Of a stretch of DNA of 64,000 nt, positions 1-10,973 are shown piece by piece; position 1 is the first letter of the stretch, and each line of letters opens with the position of its first letter. Where the stretch lies: the NCBI RefSeq assembly GCF_048544455.1, contig NC_133536.1:172690325-172754324 (forward strand). Reading direction: 5' to 3'. Position numbers and translations under genes: made by a program. Under the pieces are notes generated by a model that saw nothing but the letters and a program-made list of their open reading frames with translations, had not been told where the DNA came from and ran no database searches. The DNA comes from Silene latifolia. Its lineage: Eukaryota > Streptophyta > Magnoliopsida > Caryophyllales > Caryophyllaceae.

Positions 1-309
1 GATGAATTAATGACAGATATGATGAATATGATAATAAACAGGTGAGAATATATCAAAGATCGAATTCCAGAAACCCAATATGAATGAATCGAATTTCTAC
101 AACCCGGTTTGACTTTAATGACGAAAACCCGCAAATATTAATTACATGGGATTTAAGTCGGAAATTAATGAGATGAACTATATGTTAATGGTGATGAACA
201 ATTTATATGTCAAATTATTATGTTCAGATTGTTATATTAAAACAAGGAACAAATGAAAACAAATGAAAAATAAACGAAACAACGAAAGACGAAGGAAGAA
301 GAAAGGAAG

Positions 310-392
310 CAGGAACTGCGGCAACCTCACGAAGAGGCGCAGTAGGTACTGCGTCCCTTCGAAGAGGCGCAACAGTTGCTGCGTCCTTTCTC
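310..392. repeat. GCAGC palindromic minisatellite, family A copy 1, distal cluster
   Basis: About two to three degenerate units of the type GAAGAGGCGCAGYAGNTRCTGCGTC lie here. Each unit holds a near-perfect palindrome (GCAGTAGGTACTGC, GCAACAGTTGCTGC). It is the counterpart of 40540-40595 and 63745-63808. Confidence 0.7.
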
Positions 393-834
393 GACGGTTG
401 TCCTCTGATAATCCGTAAAAAGGGCTTTAAACAAAGGGTTTCAGAAATCGGTTTTAACTGTATTTTCGACATAAATCTTACAATATGATTACAAAAAATG
501 AATAACAATAAATAAAAAGAGAGATTTACACCCTCAGACTTACATGTTTGACGAAACGAGATGAACTAAGTTTACGATTAGTGATGCTCGACTCGAATGT
601 AGACGAAAGTGCCTTCGTAAGAGGAATTAAAACAGATTGATTAAAGTTGATTATGGTGGAGTTGGTCAAATTGGTCGGTCATGCAAAACAAGGCTGGTAC
701 TCAGAAGGATCCGAGCTTACGTGGTCGAATGTTCAAGCTCGTAGACGCCAAAAAGTAAGAACGTGGTCTCGAATGCAAAGGGAGAAGAGAAGGGCGGACA
801 CTCGCGTGAGAAATATGAGAGACTGAAGGTCTCT

Positions 835-841
835 GTTTATA
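835..841 (-). promoter_or_regulatory. TATA box of LTR family A copy 1
   Basis: TATAAAC on the minus strand, at the same place as TATAAATAG in copy 2 (40089-40097) and copy 3 (63290-63298). It lies about 100 bp downstream of the proximal palindrome cluster in LTR orientation. Confidence 0.55.
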
Positions 842-936
842 CTAATCACGTGGAGGAAGTAGGGTTTTCGGAGAAACTTTGGAAGTGAATCTCGAAAAGA
901 TATGAAAAGATACGAAAAATACGCAGAAAAGGACTT

Positions 937-1032
937 GGGAAGAGACGTAGCAGGCACTGCGTCTCTTGGAAGAGGCGCAGCAGGCACTGCGTCTCTTGGA
1001 AGAGGCGCAGCACCTGCTGCGTCTATTCCCAA
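937..1032. repeat. GCAGC palindromic minisatellite, family A copy 1, proximal cluster
   Basis: Three tandem units of about 27-28 bp, each carrying CTTGGAAGAGGCGCAGCA and then ACTGCGTCTC or CTGCTGCGTC. The last unit holds the perfect palindrome GCAGCACCTGCTGC. Copies 2 and 3 have only two units here, so unit number varies. Confidence 0.8.
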
Positions 1033-1869
1033 GTGGTTTCCTCCTGCGGAAGAAAGATTTCCGTGTTTAGTTTATGGAATAACGGAATAATTTGGTTTTC
1101 CTTAATATTTTGTGTGAATATTACGGGAAATTGTTTACCAAAGACTAAAAGATTTATAAAATATGGAATAGAAATATCCGGAACATTCCAGAACATTCCG
1201 ACTCGGCATTTTAATGGTTGTCAGAAAATGAAGACGGTTTTAGGCCCAGACTCTAAATGTACTCTAATTACTGCCAAAACGACCGTATCGGCACGTAGAT
1301 GACATTTAATAGGTAGACATAAATGTTTGAGCGATCACTTGACGATAAACTTATGAACTGTCACAAATCGTTCCGCGTACCAAACATGCGGCCCAATCAT
1401 CACCGGGTGGTTTGCGGGAGGTGCAGAAATGAGTTATCTACAATTTATGCCTCCCCTTAATTGCTTTTGATACGGTTTTCGTGCTAGTTTATAGCATTTA
1501 CATGCCTTTTAAGTTAGAATGTCGATACTTCCGCCTTTTGATGTTTGATGCAGGAATGATGCATTTGAGGAGCAAAGGAATGAAATGAGCATCGCAGAGT
1601 GGGCATGAAGGGATACACGAAGCATGGCACGAGAATCCATAAGAATGAAGGAAGAGAAGTTAAGAAGAAAACACGAAGAAAAGAGCTTCTTATCACTAGT
1701 GCTTCCTTTTAAGAGCCATATCTTGAGTTCTACAACCTATTTTCAAGTAATTCAAATTGGAGGTGAAAGCGTATCCTCTTAGATTTCTAACGCCGCAAAA
1801 ATCGCTTGTTTCTGACAAGTAACGAAGAAATGGCGGCCGTTTGAAGATCAGTGCGCAAAGCAGGAACTT

Positions 1870-2041
1870 GGTTCTTCGATCGAGCCAAGCTAGGCTCGAT
1901 CGAGGAACCAACCTAATCAACTAAATTTCGCAATGTCGAGAGTTGGGTGTTCTTGAACTTTGGTGCCTCGATCGAGCAAGGCCTGGCTCGATCAAGGAAG
2001 TGGTTCCTCGATCGAGTCCACTTAGGCTCGATCGAGGAACC
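1870..2041. repeat. Three tandem long palindromes (CTCGATCGAG type) upstream of the LTR TATA box
   Basis: Two 40-bp inverted repeats (1870-1909 and 2002-2041) have 17-base arms of the type GGTTCCTCGATCGAGCC around a 6-base centre; a weaker third lies at 1962-1999. Each could fold as a hairpin or cruciform. They end 50 bp before the TATA box. Confidence 0.85.
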
Positions 2042-2090
2042 TTCCAGTTTTATAATTCCCGCAACTTTCCTTAAGTCGGTTATGTATTGC

Positions 2091-2099
2091 TATAAATAC
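2091..2099 (+). promoter_or_regulatory. TATA box of the isolated Athila/Tat-type LTR
   Basis: TATAAATAC, preceded by the palindrome cluster and followed by an AT-rich leader, as expected at a U3/R boundary. Confidence 0.6.
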
Positions 2100-2913
2100 C
2101 AAAACTCGTACCCTAGGTTATTTATGCTTTATTTCAGTAGGTTTAATATAGCTACCTTATAAAACTCTCTCAAATACTTAGCTCAGTTTAATTATTGTTC
2201 GGATCTATTGCCTTTAATTACGGTATTGTTCTTAATCTTTCCTTTATTATTAATCATTTATTTCATTGTTCATCTTTTATGCTTGCAATCATGTTTCTTA
2301 TTATTGTTATTGTTGTTTGTACCTTTAATATGAGTAGCTAAATTCTTAATCTAGGGTGAAGGGGATCTAGGTTAATTAGAAAGGGGAAATTGATTAATTG
2401 CTAATGAAATCGTTTAAGTTGCCGTTTGATTATTGTTCTTATTCTAGTTAATTAACTTAGGCCTGAGTTGTTAATTAGTGTAGCGAATTAATCCTTTCAC
2501 CGACCGGGTTAGAATTAATATAGGCTGCGATAATCGAATAGGTTGTATCTAATTATAGCGACCGCATGTTAGAATCGATCTAAAGGGCATAATATAGTCG
2601 ACCGATCTTATGACCTTAGACAACTTGGTAGATCTAGCAATTGATTAATAGACCCCATATAATTGACCTAGTGAACCGAAAGTCCTAGACTTTTAACATT
2701 ATCGTTATTCATCTTTTATTTACTTTGCAATTAGCTGTTAGAAATCAAATCAAACAAACCCTCACAATTGGTTACCTTAAGACACTATAAACATCAACAA
2801 ACTAGATAATCACCGCTTCTCTGTGGATTCGACCCTGATTTACCGCTAGCTATTTTGTTAGTAGTAGTTTAGGTTTACTTTGATTAAGGCCAACGACTGA
2901 AATAACCTTATCA

Positions 2914-3404
2914 CGGTAGGTGGTGGTCGGAGTTGGGGGTAGTCGGGAGTTGGGTTTGAAATATGCTTAGCGGGATGAGTGAGGCGGGATTTGAATTTGA
3001 TTATAATAAGTTATTTAATTAGGATAGTATATTTATATGTATTTATATAAATAGATTAGTATATTTATACGTATTTGTATTATTATCGTATTTTAGAAGA
3101 TGGGTTTTGTGAGACGGTTTTACGGGACAAACCTAGCTTGTGTGACGGATTGCTTATGCGGATATGCTGTGAGGTAGGTTTATCCTACTCAGTTTCATTG
3201 TTGCATTTATTTATAAAATGAGTCTTTATCATTCATTTGCATTGAGTGAGTCATATTGTGTGATATTGGTTTTGACGGCTCGACGAGTCTGGACATTTGA
3301 GGAACTGGTAACCATGGAATGTTTCGCATGTAATGGTGAATGTTGTCTGTCATGTATTTCATATTGTGACGGTTGTTGCATGTTGTGATCGTATATGTTG
3401 GAGG
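2914..3404. other. Unassigned intergenic DNA
   Basis: G/T-rich then AT-rich sequence with short direct repeats of TATATTTATATGTATTT type near 3025-3085. Around 3105-3125 it has GTGAGACGGTTTTACGGG, a motif similar to the hairpin at 3700-3729. No coding signal is visible. Confidence 0.5.
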
Positions 3405-3694
<290 letters not shown>

Positions 3695-3699
3695 TGGAG

Positions 3700-3729
3700 A
3701 CGTAAGACGGTTGGGAGACCGTCTTACGT
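3700..3729. repeat. Perfect 12-bp-stem hairpin beside the microsatellite
   Basis: ACGTAAGACGGT (3700-3711), a six-base loop, then ACCGTCTTACGT (3718-3729). It starts six bases after the GTT array and may be the tip of a foldback element. Confidence 0.8.
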
Positions 3730-3852
3730 TTAAATCGCCTCTTGGAGCTTCCCACTCTAAGAAGGATGTGCACATTAATGGCTTGAGTCACGGAGGGAAT
3801 CGTGTGGTTGAGACACGACGTCTGGCAGGGGATCCGGTTAGCTTCTGGACCC

Positions 3853-3965
3853 GGTACGTCTGGGCGTGTCGCCATGTCCTGGTACTTGTTTGTGGTTGTT
3901 ATGTCTGGGCGTGTCCCGGTACCATTGTGGTTGTCAGTATGTCTGGGCGTGTCCCGGTACTGTGG
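3853..3965 (+). repeat. Short tandem repeat, GTCTGGGCGTGTC units
   Basis: Three copies of a GTCTGGGCGTGTCCCGGTAC-type unit start at about 3858, 3903 and 3941, 45 and 38 bp apart, separated by G/T-rich linkers. Confidence 0.75.
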
Positions 3966-4388
3966 TGGGGGTTATTTGATATCATCTTATTCATATCATA
4001 GTCATGTTGTATATTCACACCCTCGAGTCGGGTCACACTTTATTTATTGAAACTGATGTTTGTTGTATCTGTGTAATTGTCACCTATTTTCGGGGTGGCA
4101 TATGTCGATCCATATGATATTTCCGATCATATGGGGAGCAGGTTAAGCACAGGTTGTTTGGATAACACGTGGGAGACAGGACGAGCTTGATGAGTCGCGA
4201 GAAGAGTATAGTTGGTTAGAGGAGTATAGATGTCTTGAGTTTTACTTTTATTCATTGGTTTACGTTTATGTAATTCATTAAACATTACATTTATAAAATG
4301 TTCTTTGATTGAAGTTTTGAAACACTACCTCGGAAAAACCTAGATGGTAATGTTTCAATTATCTTGGCCGGATAATTGGGATGTTACA

Positions 4389-5005
4389 CTAGAATAGAAA
4401 AAACATAAAATTAGGGGTGTCATAATACCACGAACATATATGTTAGTACCACAAATTTTATATTGTATGAGGTGTCAAGAATCTTCTAGTTACTACATTA
4501 TTGTCGTGGCGTTAAAGAAAACATGTGTGGAAATATCAGTTTCCTAAAATTAAGAGAAAAAGATTGTATATTAGATGTACTACGTCACACTTAATGAGTT
4601 TTTGAATTTTTGTGTATTTTTTGAATTTTATTAAGTTTATAAATTACATTTTAGTTTATGACGTCAAAAATCAAATTTTTCTAAGCTTATAATGTAAACT
4701 TTTTGAGTTATAACGTAACTTTTTGAGATTAATGTTTAAGTAAATGAATTCAAAAATTTTATAATTAAACTTAATTTTTTTAAATTAAAACTCAAAAATT
4801 TTATCTTAATACTCAAAAACTATACCATCTGATGTACTACATCAACTATATAATCCACTTACCGTAAAATTAAATACCAAGTTATGGTGTTACCACAAAG
4901 TGATGCCCATAAAATATAAAAGGTAATAAAGCAAGTGGGTTGGTAAGTGGGAGGAAAAATGGAGCACCCATGCATATTGTCACTTGCATCTTGTGAGAGG
5001 GGCAC
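4389..5005. other. Unassigned AT-rich DNA
   Basis: Strongly AT-rich, with many short TTTTTGAATTTT-like runs. GATGTACTAC occurs near both ends of its central part (4575 and 4842). No gene, RNA or clear element boundary. Confidence 0.5.
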
Positions 5006-5172
5006 TATCCGTCTTCAGCTTGTGATGGATAGTGTCCGTCTTCAATGAGATTTTGTGTAAAAAATTATCTCTTAATTTTTTGAGAAATAATCTCTCACAA
5101 CAATTTGTGTTTACATTAACACAAAATCTCATTGAAGACGGACACTATCCGTCACAAGCTGAAGACGGAATA
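5006..5172. mobile_element. Long-TIR foldback MITE
   Basis: Inverted arms of about 52 bp. The left arm starts TCCGTCTTCAGCTTGTGA (5008) and runs to ATGAGATTTTGTGT; the right arm (about 5118-5169) is its near-perfect reverse complement. TA occurs just outside each end, compatible with a TA duplication, though one base of slippage leaves the exact ends uncertain. No coding capacity. Confidence 0.8.
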
Positions 5173-5458
5173 TGAACATTTCATGTCATACCGAAGAAAC
5201 CTAGGTAGTACATGTCTCTCGCAATTAGAGCATTTTCTATTTGTCACACTCACAGTCTCGTAGAAAACGACTTCGTTGTATGGTATAGTTGACTACTTGA
5301 ATTTGCCTAATGGCAAGCGAGAACATTGCGGCTAACAATGTTGTGTTCACACTTGAAACCATTTTTTAAAAAAATCGCTTTCTGATTTTAAATTGAGCAC
5401 ACCGACCAAAGAAGTAAGAAAGAGGTAAACCAACGGTGAATATAAAATTGCTAAAATA
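5173..5458. other. Unassigned DNA
   Basis: Non-coding spacer between the foldback MITE and the Stowaway-like MITE. No motif recognised. Confidence 0.4.
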
Positions 5459-5622
5459 TACTCCTTCTATTCTTTTATATATAACTTTCTCACATTTCGA
5501 GACACTTCCTTCTCTCTTCAATATCTCTTAAAATATAAGACTAAATATTATGATATATATACTCATATAAAAGAGTTTTTTGTAATGAATTTAATGGTAC
5601 CATTTTTATATTTTTTGAACAA
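5459..5622. mobile_element. Stowaway-like MITE, left part (split by element 1)
   Basis: Begins ACTCCTTCTATTCTTTTATATA after TA. The matching right end, AACTCCCTCTATG on the reverse strand, lies at about 16446-16458, beyond the 10.75-kb gypsy element. The rejoined MITE is about 242 bp, normal for Stowaway. Confidence 0.6.
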
Positions 5623-6287
5623 TGTTTGGGCTAAAAATAACACAATAAGGAAGGCCCACTTAATAAAATAAAAGGCTAAGGGAAGAGTGATAAGGAGGGA
5701 GGAAGCCCGAAATTAGGAGAAAGGGGAAACGGGCTAAAGGAAGATCAGGAGCCCATCATAGAAGGCGTCCGGATTAAGGAATGAGAAGTTAGGGAGATCA
5801 GGGAGAATTGGGGAAGGCGGCCGAGTATGGAAAGAGTTCTTATGGAAATTATATATCCTTTCCATAATCAAAGTACGACATATCTAGGGTTCTCACCCTA
5901 TAAATAGCCGAGGAAGCAAATCAAGAAGGGCATTCACACATTCACGTTCAAGAACGCATCCACATAAACATCAACACCACGGCATTAGCATATTATTATA
6001 CTCAAATATACACCCGTCTTGCAGGCCAGACGCCTAGTGCCAGCAGGATTAGCTTTGTGCCTCAATTGTAATCATCCTCCTATTCAAGTATAGTGCAATA
6101 TTTGGCGGTGGTACCGCCCCCCCCGCTATGTTGTTCCCACATTGGGTTTTCCGCGTCACCAAATCTCACGTGTCAATTTACTTTACGCGCTCTATTTGAT
6201 TATTAACATACGAACGATCATACAATCAACCAACGAGTAAGACCGCATTGACCTTAATTAATCAACTCGGTAAAAAATACCTAAACA
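5623..6287 (+). repeat. 5' LTR of element 1
   Basis: 665 bp, TG...CA with inverted TGTTTGG/CCTAAACA tips. Contains TATAAATAG at 5899-5907 and one AGGGAGAAGTT-type unit; the 3' LTR has an extra unit, which explains its greater length (673 bp). Confidence 0.95.
5899..5907 (+). promoter_or_regulatory. TATA box, element 1 5' LTR
   Basis: TATAAATAG in the context CACCC-TATAAATAG-CC. Conserved at 15990-15998, 20381-20389 and, with one change (TATAAGTAG), at 30488-30496. Confidence 0.7.
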
Positions 6288-6290
6288 GTT

Positions 6291-6308
6291 TGGCGCCCAC
6301 CGTGGGGC
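6291..6308 (+). promoter_or_regulatory. Primer-binding site, element 1
   Basis: TGGCGCCCACCGTGGGGC, three bases after the LTR end. Begins TGG as needed to pair with a tRNA CCA end. I do not assign the tRNA species. Confidence 0.85.
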
Positions 6309-6344
6309 ATTGTGGTCGTCAATCGTTGATACTCTAGATACACA

Positions 6345-8400
6345 ATGGATAAGCAAGCATCGGAAGCCGTGTTAGGGAGCAGACAACCATCGCCACCACC
6401 GCCCTCTACTCAAAACCCAACATCAACAGTGGCTACACAGGCTCCCGGACACACCTCAAGAATCATACCGACAACAAAAACCTCTTTACCTCCTAGGACT
6501 CCTGCTGTCGCGGCCCAAGCCAGATCAGATAAGGTAGCAGCAAGTTCAGGCCTCACCCCGCCACCTAGTCCCACACAAATCTTACTCACTGGCGTAGGAA
6601 ATCTTCAGAAAGCTATGGGAAACATGAGAGAAGACCAGAGGAAAGCTGAAGTTGAAGCAAGAAAAAAGGACAGGGAGCTCTAGGCACGGATAGACATCCT
6701 GAAACAGCAGTCTGCCAACCCAGCGAGCAGGGCAGACGCGGGAAGGTCTTCACTAGTAGATCTGACGCAGGGGGCATCAGGTAGGAGGAATCCACTTCGG
6801 CAGATACCGACTGAACTAGTAACCAGATTGGATATGTCCACAATACCATCAGATGGAAGAATAACCCCACAAGGGCTGGGATACCTCACGCCGGATAACT
6901 GGCCCGCAGCTAGCTGTGTGGAAGCACAAGTAGGTGGCATCCCCGTCAGCAGCCCCGCCATGATCGACCAGACACCTGGAGCAGGATCCGAGTCAAACCA
7001 ACAAGTGGACTGGCAGCAGGGGACAGTCATTACAACGACTCCTCTAGCAGCGGGAACACATCAGAACCTTCAAGAGCTCGGATCAGGAGGCAATATATTG
7101 AACTAACAGGCAGCCGACAGGCGGACCCATTCGAAAAGATAACAAATCGCGGTATTTGAGTTAAAAGAGATACGAGCGGGGTCCCCGGTTGCCACCCCCA
7201 CTCGAGAAAGCAGCACTAGATAGCTATGCCGACTCACCATTCGTGGACACCATATCCATCACAGCCATGCCAAAGGGATTCACAAATCCAAATATGCCTC
7301 TCTTCGACGGCACAACAGATCCCTTTGATCATATAAGCCAAGATGCGAAAAATGATGACAAGAATAAATTTAGGGCAAGTCAAGGAAGCTTGCATGTGCA
7401 AAGGGTTTGGGTCCACCCTAACAGGACCGCCACTTCGATGGTTTGTGAGCCTGCCCAACATGTCGATATCTACATTTGTTGAATTGGTGAACGCATTTAC
7501 TCAGCAGTTTGCAAGCAGCAGAAAACCACAGAAGCACGCAGGAGATCTGTACAGAATCGTCCAGGGGGCAGGAGAGAGCATTGGAGAATACAATACTAGG
7601 TTCAATAATGAGAAGGTAGCAGTACAAGAGTGCAATGTCTCGACAGCAGTAGAAGCCTTCAGAAGAGGCCTACACCACGACTCTGACCTATACAAGCAGC
7701 TAACTCTGCATCCCTGCCACAATTTCGAGGCAGTGCAGGAGAAGGCAGCTGCCGCAATCAGATTGGAGGAAGATATCCTAGCCAGAGCCAGCTTACTAAG
7801 CACGCCAAGTATTTCTAATACCTCAGCCGTGGAGAAATCGGGAAGAAAGCAAACCACCAGCAAGAAGGATGAGAGGTACATACCATATGGAAGGGGAGTC
7901 AACAGAATCGAGGAAAATTAGCAACTCCCCACTCTGGCAGAGTATGGATTCACTACAGGTATCGGGGGAATCTTGAAGGCACTCAGGGAAATGGGAGATG
8001 GAGTCAGGTGGCCTAACCCACCAGTAGTAGAGCAAGCATGGAGAAAGGATAGCAAGAAGAAGTGTGAGTTCTACCGTGATATTGGGCACAACACTGAGGA
8101 TTGTTACACATTACGAAGAGAGATCAAGCGCCTGTACGAACAAAGAAAGCTGAGCCACCTATTACCACGTGGGGGCAAGCAGCAAGATAAGGTAGGCTCC
8201 GCCAAGCCTGCAGACCCGCCCACATGCACCAAAATCATAAACGTGATAACAAGAGGCTCAGACTTAAGCGGGCTGACATACTCAGCAGCTAAAAGACGTG
8301 CCACCGAGACCAAAGGAGACAGGACAGCCAATTCTTGTAGAATTTCTCACACTGACCTACCAGCGGTTAGCTTTGATAAAGGAGATACATACGACGCGAG
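6345..8400 (+). pseudogene. gag of element 1 (Tat-type, disrupted)
   Basis: Structural protein that would form the virus-like particle and bind the RNA. The ATG at 6345 begins a Pro/Ser/Thr-rich leader (MDKQASEAV). After 7189 comes the retrotransposon gag core: a PLFDGTTDPFDHI stretch (about 7290-7340), then RWFVSLPNMSISTFVELVNA and GESIGEYNTRFN in 7343-7921. A zinc-knuckle remnant follows near 8066 (CEFYRDIGHNTEDCYTLRREI); Y stands where element 2 has H (CQFH), so it is probably impaired. Breaks: a TAG at 6681 (TGG in element 2), a TAA near 7104, and shifts at about 7110-7190, 7340 and 8400. Protease and pol return to the starting frame, suggesting one ancestral gag-pro-pol frame. Confidence 0.85.
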
Positions 8401-8846
8401 AACATCACGACGGACTTATCATCACCTTGTCAATGGCCAATTGCACAGTCGGGAAGGTCTTGGTAGATACAAGAAGCTCGGTCAACCTAATCATGCTGAA
8501 AACTATAGAAAACATGGGATTTAGCGAGAAGGATTTGCAGAATAAGACTATTCCGCTAGTAGGCTTCAGTGGAGAAACAGCCAGCTCATTAGGCGAAATA
8601 GTCATCCCAACCTATGTGGGAGGAGTCAACAAGCAAGTCAGGTACCTGGTTATAGACGACCCCTCCACCTACAACGTCATCTTGGGAAGACCATGGTTGC
8701 ACCAGATGAAAGCAGTCCCCTCAACATACCACCAGTGCATAAAGTTCCCCACACCATGGGGAGAAGAAACAATAAGAGGAGATCAGGAGGAAGCTAGAGG
8801 CTGCTATAAGAAGGCACTTAAGTGCACTGACAACCCTCCTGCATAG
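8400..8846 (+). pseudogene. Aspartic protease of element 1 (active site altered)
   Basis: Retropepsin-type domain that would cut the polyprotein. The catalytic loop reads [12 protein letters not shown] with D at 8466; element 2 has the normal DTGSS, so Gly-to-Arg probably kills this copy. Downstream are the conserved hydrophobic stretch [17 protein letters not shown] and the C-terminal signature [20 protein letters not shown]. The frame ends at a stop at 8844-8846, before RT. Confidence 0.85.
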
Positions 8847-8984
8847 CAATTACAGAAGCAGCCTATCTAGGACAAATACATCGAACCCCCAGCAGAAGAG
8901 CTGGATTAAATCAACCTGGACAAACTGCACCCAGAAAAAACCGTGCTCATTAGAGCAGGATGCACATGAAGCTTAAGACAACAA

Positions 8985-10420
8985 CTAGTCAAGTTCTTAC
9001 AGGATAACATGGATTATTTTACGTGGTCACATGATGACATGATAGGAATAGATCCGTCCATCATAACGCATAAGCTTAGTGTGGATCCAAAGTGTAAACC
9101 CATCCAGCAGAGAAGAAGAAAGTTTGTAGCGGAAAGAAACAAAGTGATCAACCAAGAGGTAGATAGCCTGGTGGTAGCAAAGAAAGTAAGAGAAGTAAAA
9201 TATCCAGAATGGCTGTCTAACGTAGTGGTGGTGCCAAAGAAGAATGGAAAGTGGAGAGTATGTGTGGACTTCACCGACCTCAACAAAGCATGCCCTAAAG
9301 ATCCATTCCCTCTACCTCATATTGATGCAATGGTGGACGCAACAGCTGGACATAAGATGCTGACATTTCTGGACGCATGGAGTGGATACAATTAGATCAA
9401 GATGGATCCTTCAGATCAACTGAAGACGACATTCATGTCCGAAAGAGGAATATATAGCTACAATGTCATGCCATTCGGTTTAAAGAACGCATGCTCCACG
9501 TACCAAAGGCTGGTTAACCGCATGTTAAAAAAACAGATAGGAAGAACAATGGAGGTGTATATTGATGACATGGTGGTGAAATCAGAGAAGGCCAAAGATC
9601 ACATGCGGCATCTGGCAGAAACATTCAGCACCCTCAGTGAATACAAAATGAAGCTAAACCCATGTAAATGCACCTTCGGAGTATCTTCTGGCAAATTCTT
9701 AGGCTATATTGTAACTCAAAGAGGGATAGAAGCCAGCATCAAGAAGATCAAAGCTGTCTTACAACAAGAATCACCTGAAAAGCCTAAGGATGTTCAAAGA
9801 CTAGCTGGAAAGGTAGCAGCCCTGAACAGGTTCATTTCAAGATCTTCAGATAAATGCAAGCTGTTTTACGACATACTAAGGAAAAACCAGAAGTTTGAAT
9901 GGACCTCGGAGCACGAGCAAGCCTTCAGAGAGCTGAAACACTACTTAAGCAGCCCGCCGCTACTGTCGAAGCCGAAGCCAGGGGAACCACTATTCCTATA
10001 CCTAGCCGTCACGGAGGTGGCAGTGAGTGCTGTCCTTGTCAGAGAGCAGGAAAAAGAGCAGAAGCCAGTATACTACGTGAGCAAGTCTCTGCTGCCGACA
10101 GAGACTAGGTACACATCTCTTGAAAAATTAGTACTAGCATTGGTAGTAGCATCTCGCAAACGGCGCCCCTATTTTAAATCCCACATCATACATGTCGTGA
10201 CCAACTACCCGCTAAAATCTATTATGAGGAAGATTGAATTATCAGGCAGAATGTCAAAATGGTCTGTGCACCTCAGTGGGTACGATATCCAGTATGACCC
10301 CAGAACAGCAATCAAATCGCAAGCACTAGCCGACTTTGTGTCAGACTTCAGCCCAGCCATCCAGAATCTGGCAGATACGGAGATCCTCACATTAGAGGGA
10401 ATCAAGGAGATAAAAGTCAG
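8985..10420 (+). pseudogene. Reverse transcriptase and RNase H of element 1
   Basis: Copies element RNA into DNA. RT runs from SHDDMIGIDPSIITHKL through WRVCVDFTDLNKACPKD and the LDAWSGYN block to catalytic YIDDMVVKS (YIDD at 9558-9569), thumb KCTFGVSSGKFLGYIV, and connection/RNase H (FLYLAVTEVAVSAVL, TRYTSLEKLVLAL, YPLKSIM, SGYDIQYDPRTAIKSQALADF). A TAG at 9393 replaces a CAG present in element 2 just after SGYN and cuts the domain. Otherwise one frame stays open from 9402 to 10481. The same frame holds the second RNase H and integrase. Confidence 0.93.
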
Positions 10421-10958
10421 GCAGATGCATATTGACGGAGCCTCCAACCAAAGGGGGGCAGGTGTGGGGTTAATCCTGTGATCACCATAGGGAGATCTGG
10501 TAACGCAAGCAGTAAGATGTGAATTCAAGGCAACCAACAATGAAACAGAATACGAGGCCTTGATATTGGGAATGAAGCTAGCTCTGGAGTTAGGAGTCAG
10601 GCACCTGCACATATCCAGTGACTCTTTGCTAATAGTCAACCACGTAAATGACGAGTTCATAGCCAGAGACTCAAAGATGATTGCATACCTGAAAATAGCG
10701 AAGGAATTAAAACAGAAATTCGCAACTTGCAAGCTTAGGCAGATTCCCAGAGATCAGAATGTGGAAGCAGACGCCTTGGCAACTCTGGGGGCAACATTTA
10801 AACCAACGGAGCTATCCAGCATTCCAATAGCACGCATGATGGAGCCTTCTATCCAGAAGGCAGATGAAGTAGACAAAGGAGAACTGGAGGATCCACAGAA
10901 TGGAGAAGGAGCCCAGGCAGTTACAGAGGAAGGTGAGAGCTCACAAATCACTGATTAA
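10420..10958 (+). pseudogene. Second (archaeal-type) RNase H of element 1
   Basis: An extra RNase H after the usual one, a mark of the Tat/Ogre branch. Visible are MHIDGASNQRGAGVGLIL with the first acidic residue, NETEYEALILGMKLALELGV with the Glu, HISSDSLLIVNHV with the next Asp, and RDQNVEADALATLGAT with the last. A TGA at 10479 and a TAG at 10491 interrupt it between the first two motifs; element 2 reads CGG and CAG at those codons. An acidic linker to integrase follows (10800-10958). Confidence 0.9.
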
Positions 10959-10973
10959 ACATCCGAGCGAGCG

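Larger units (their letters stand above)
1..1442 (-). mobile_element. LTR family A, copy 1 (reverse orientation, cut by the window edge)
   Basis: Read on the minus strand, this LTR starts at 1442 with TGTAGATAACTC and runs off the window at base 1. It is colinear with 39530-41804 and 62749-64000. All three share the same first ~60 bases, a GCAGC palindrome cluster at about +410, a TATA box, the phrase GTAAGTCTGAGGGTGTAAAT at about +850 to +900, and a second GCAGC cluster at about +1000. The TGTAGATACC start and the TGGCGACTCC-type PBS next to copy 2 fit the Ogre/Tat branch of Ty3/gypsy. No protein domain lies here; alanine/proline-rich ORFs are by-products of the palindromic repeat. Confidence 0.75.
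1468..2913 (+). mobile_element. Isolated LTR of Athila/Tat type
   Basis: Starts TGATACGG and ends CCTTATCA, an inverted terminal pair (TGATACGG against TGATAAGG). The 3' part has features usual for Athila/Tat-type LTRs: a TATA box, an AT-rich leader, then CTGTGGATTCGACCCTG about 80 bp before the end. No PBS follows and no PPT precedes it, so it looks like a solo LTR. The flanking pentamers (GCTTT left, CGGTA right) do not match, so no TSD can be shown; a truncated element is the alternative. Confidence 0.55.
3695..4388 (+). mobile_element. Probable LTR tail of a Ty3/gypsy (chromovirus-like) element
   Basis: G/T-rich non-coding sequence ending GGGATGTTACA at 4388, an ending I associate with Tekay/Del-type LTRs. 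The matching TG start and a TSD are not found, so the left boundary is arbitrary. The call rests on general resemblance only. Confidence 0.3.

Noticed and set aside
733..1090. Ala/Pro/Arg-rich ORFs with repeated peptides
   Set aside because: They are translations of the GCAGC minisatellite in LTR family A and are not open in copies 2 and 3.
1468..2913. Proof of a solo LTR by target duplication
   Set aside because: Flanking pentamers do not match, so the call stays at moderate confidence.
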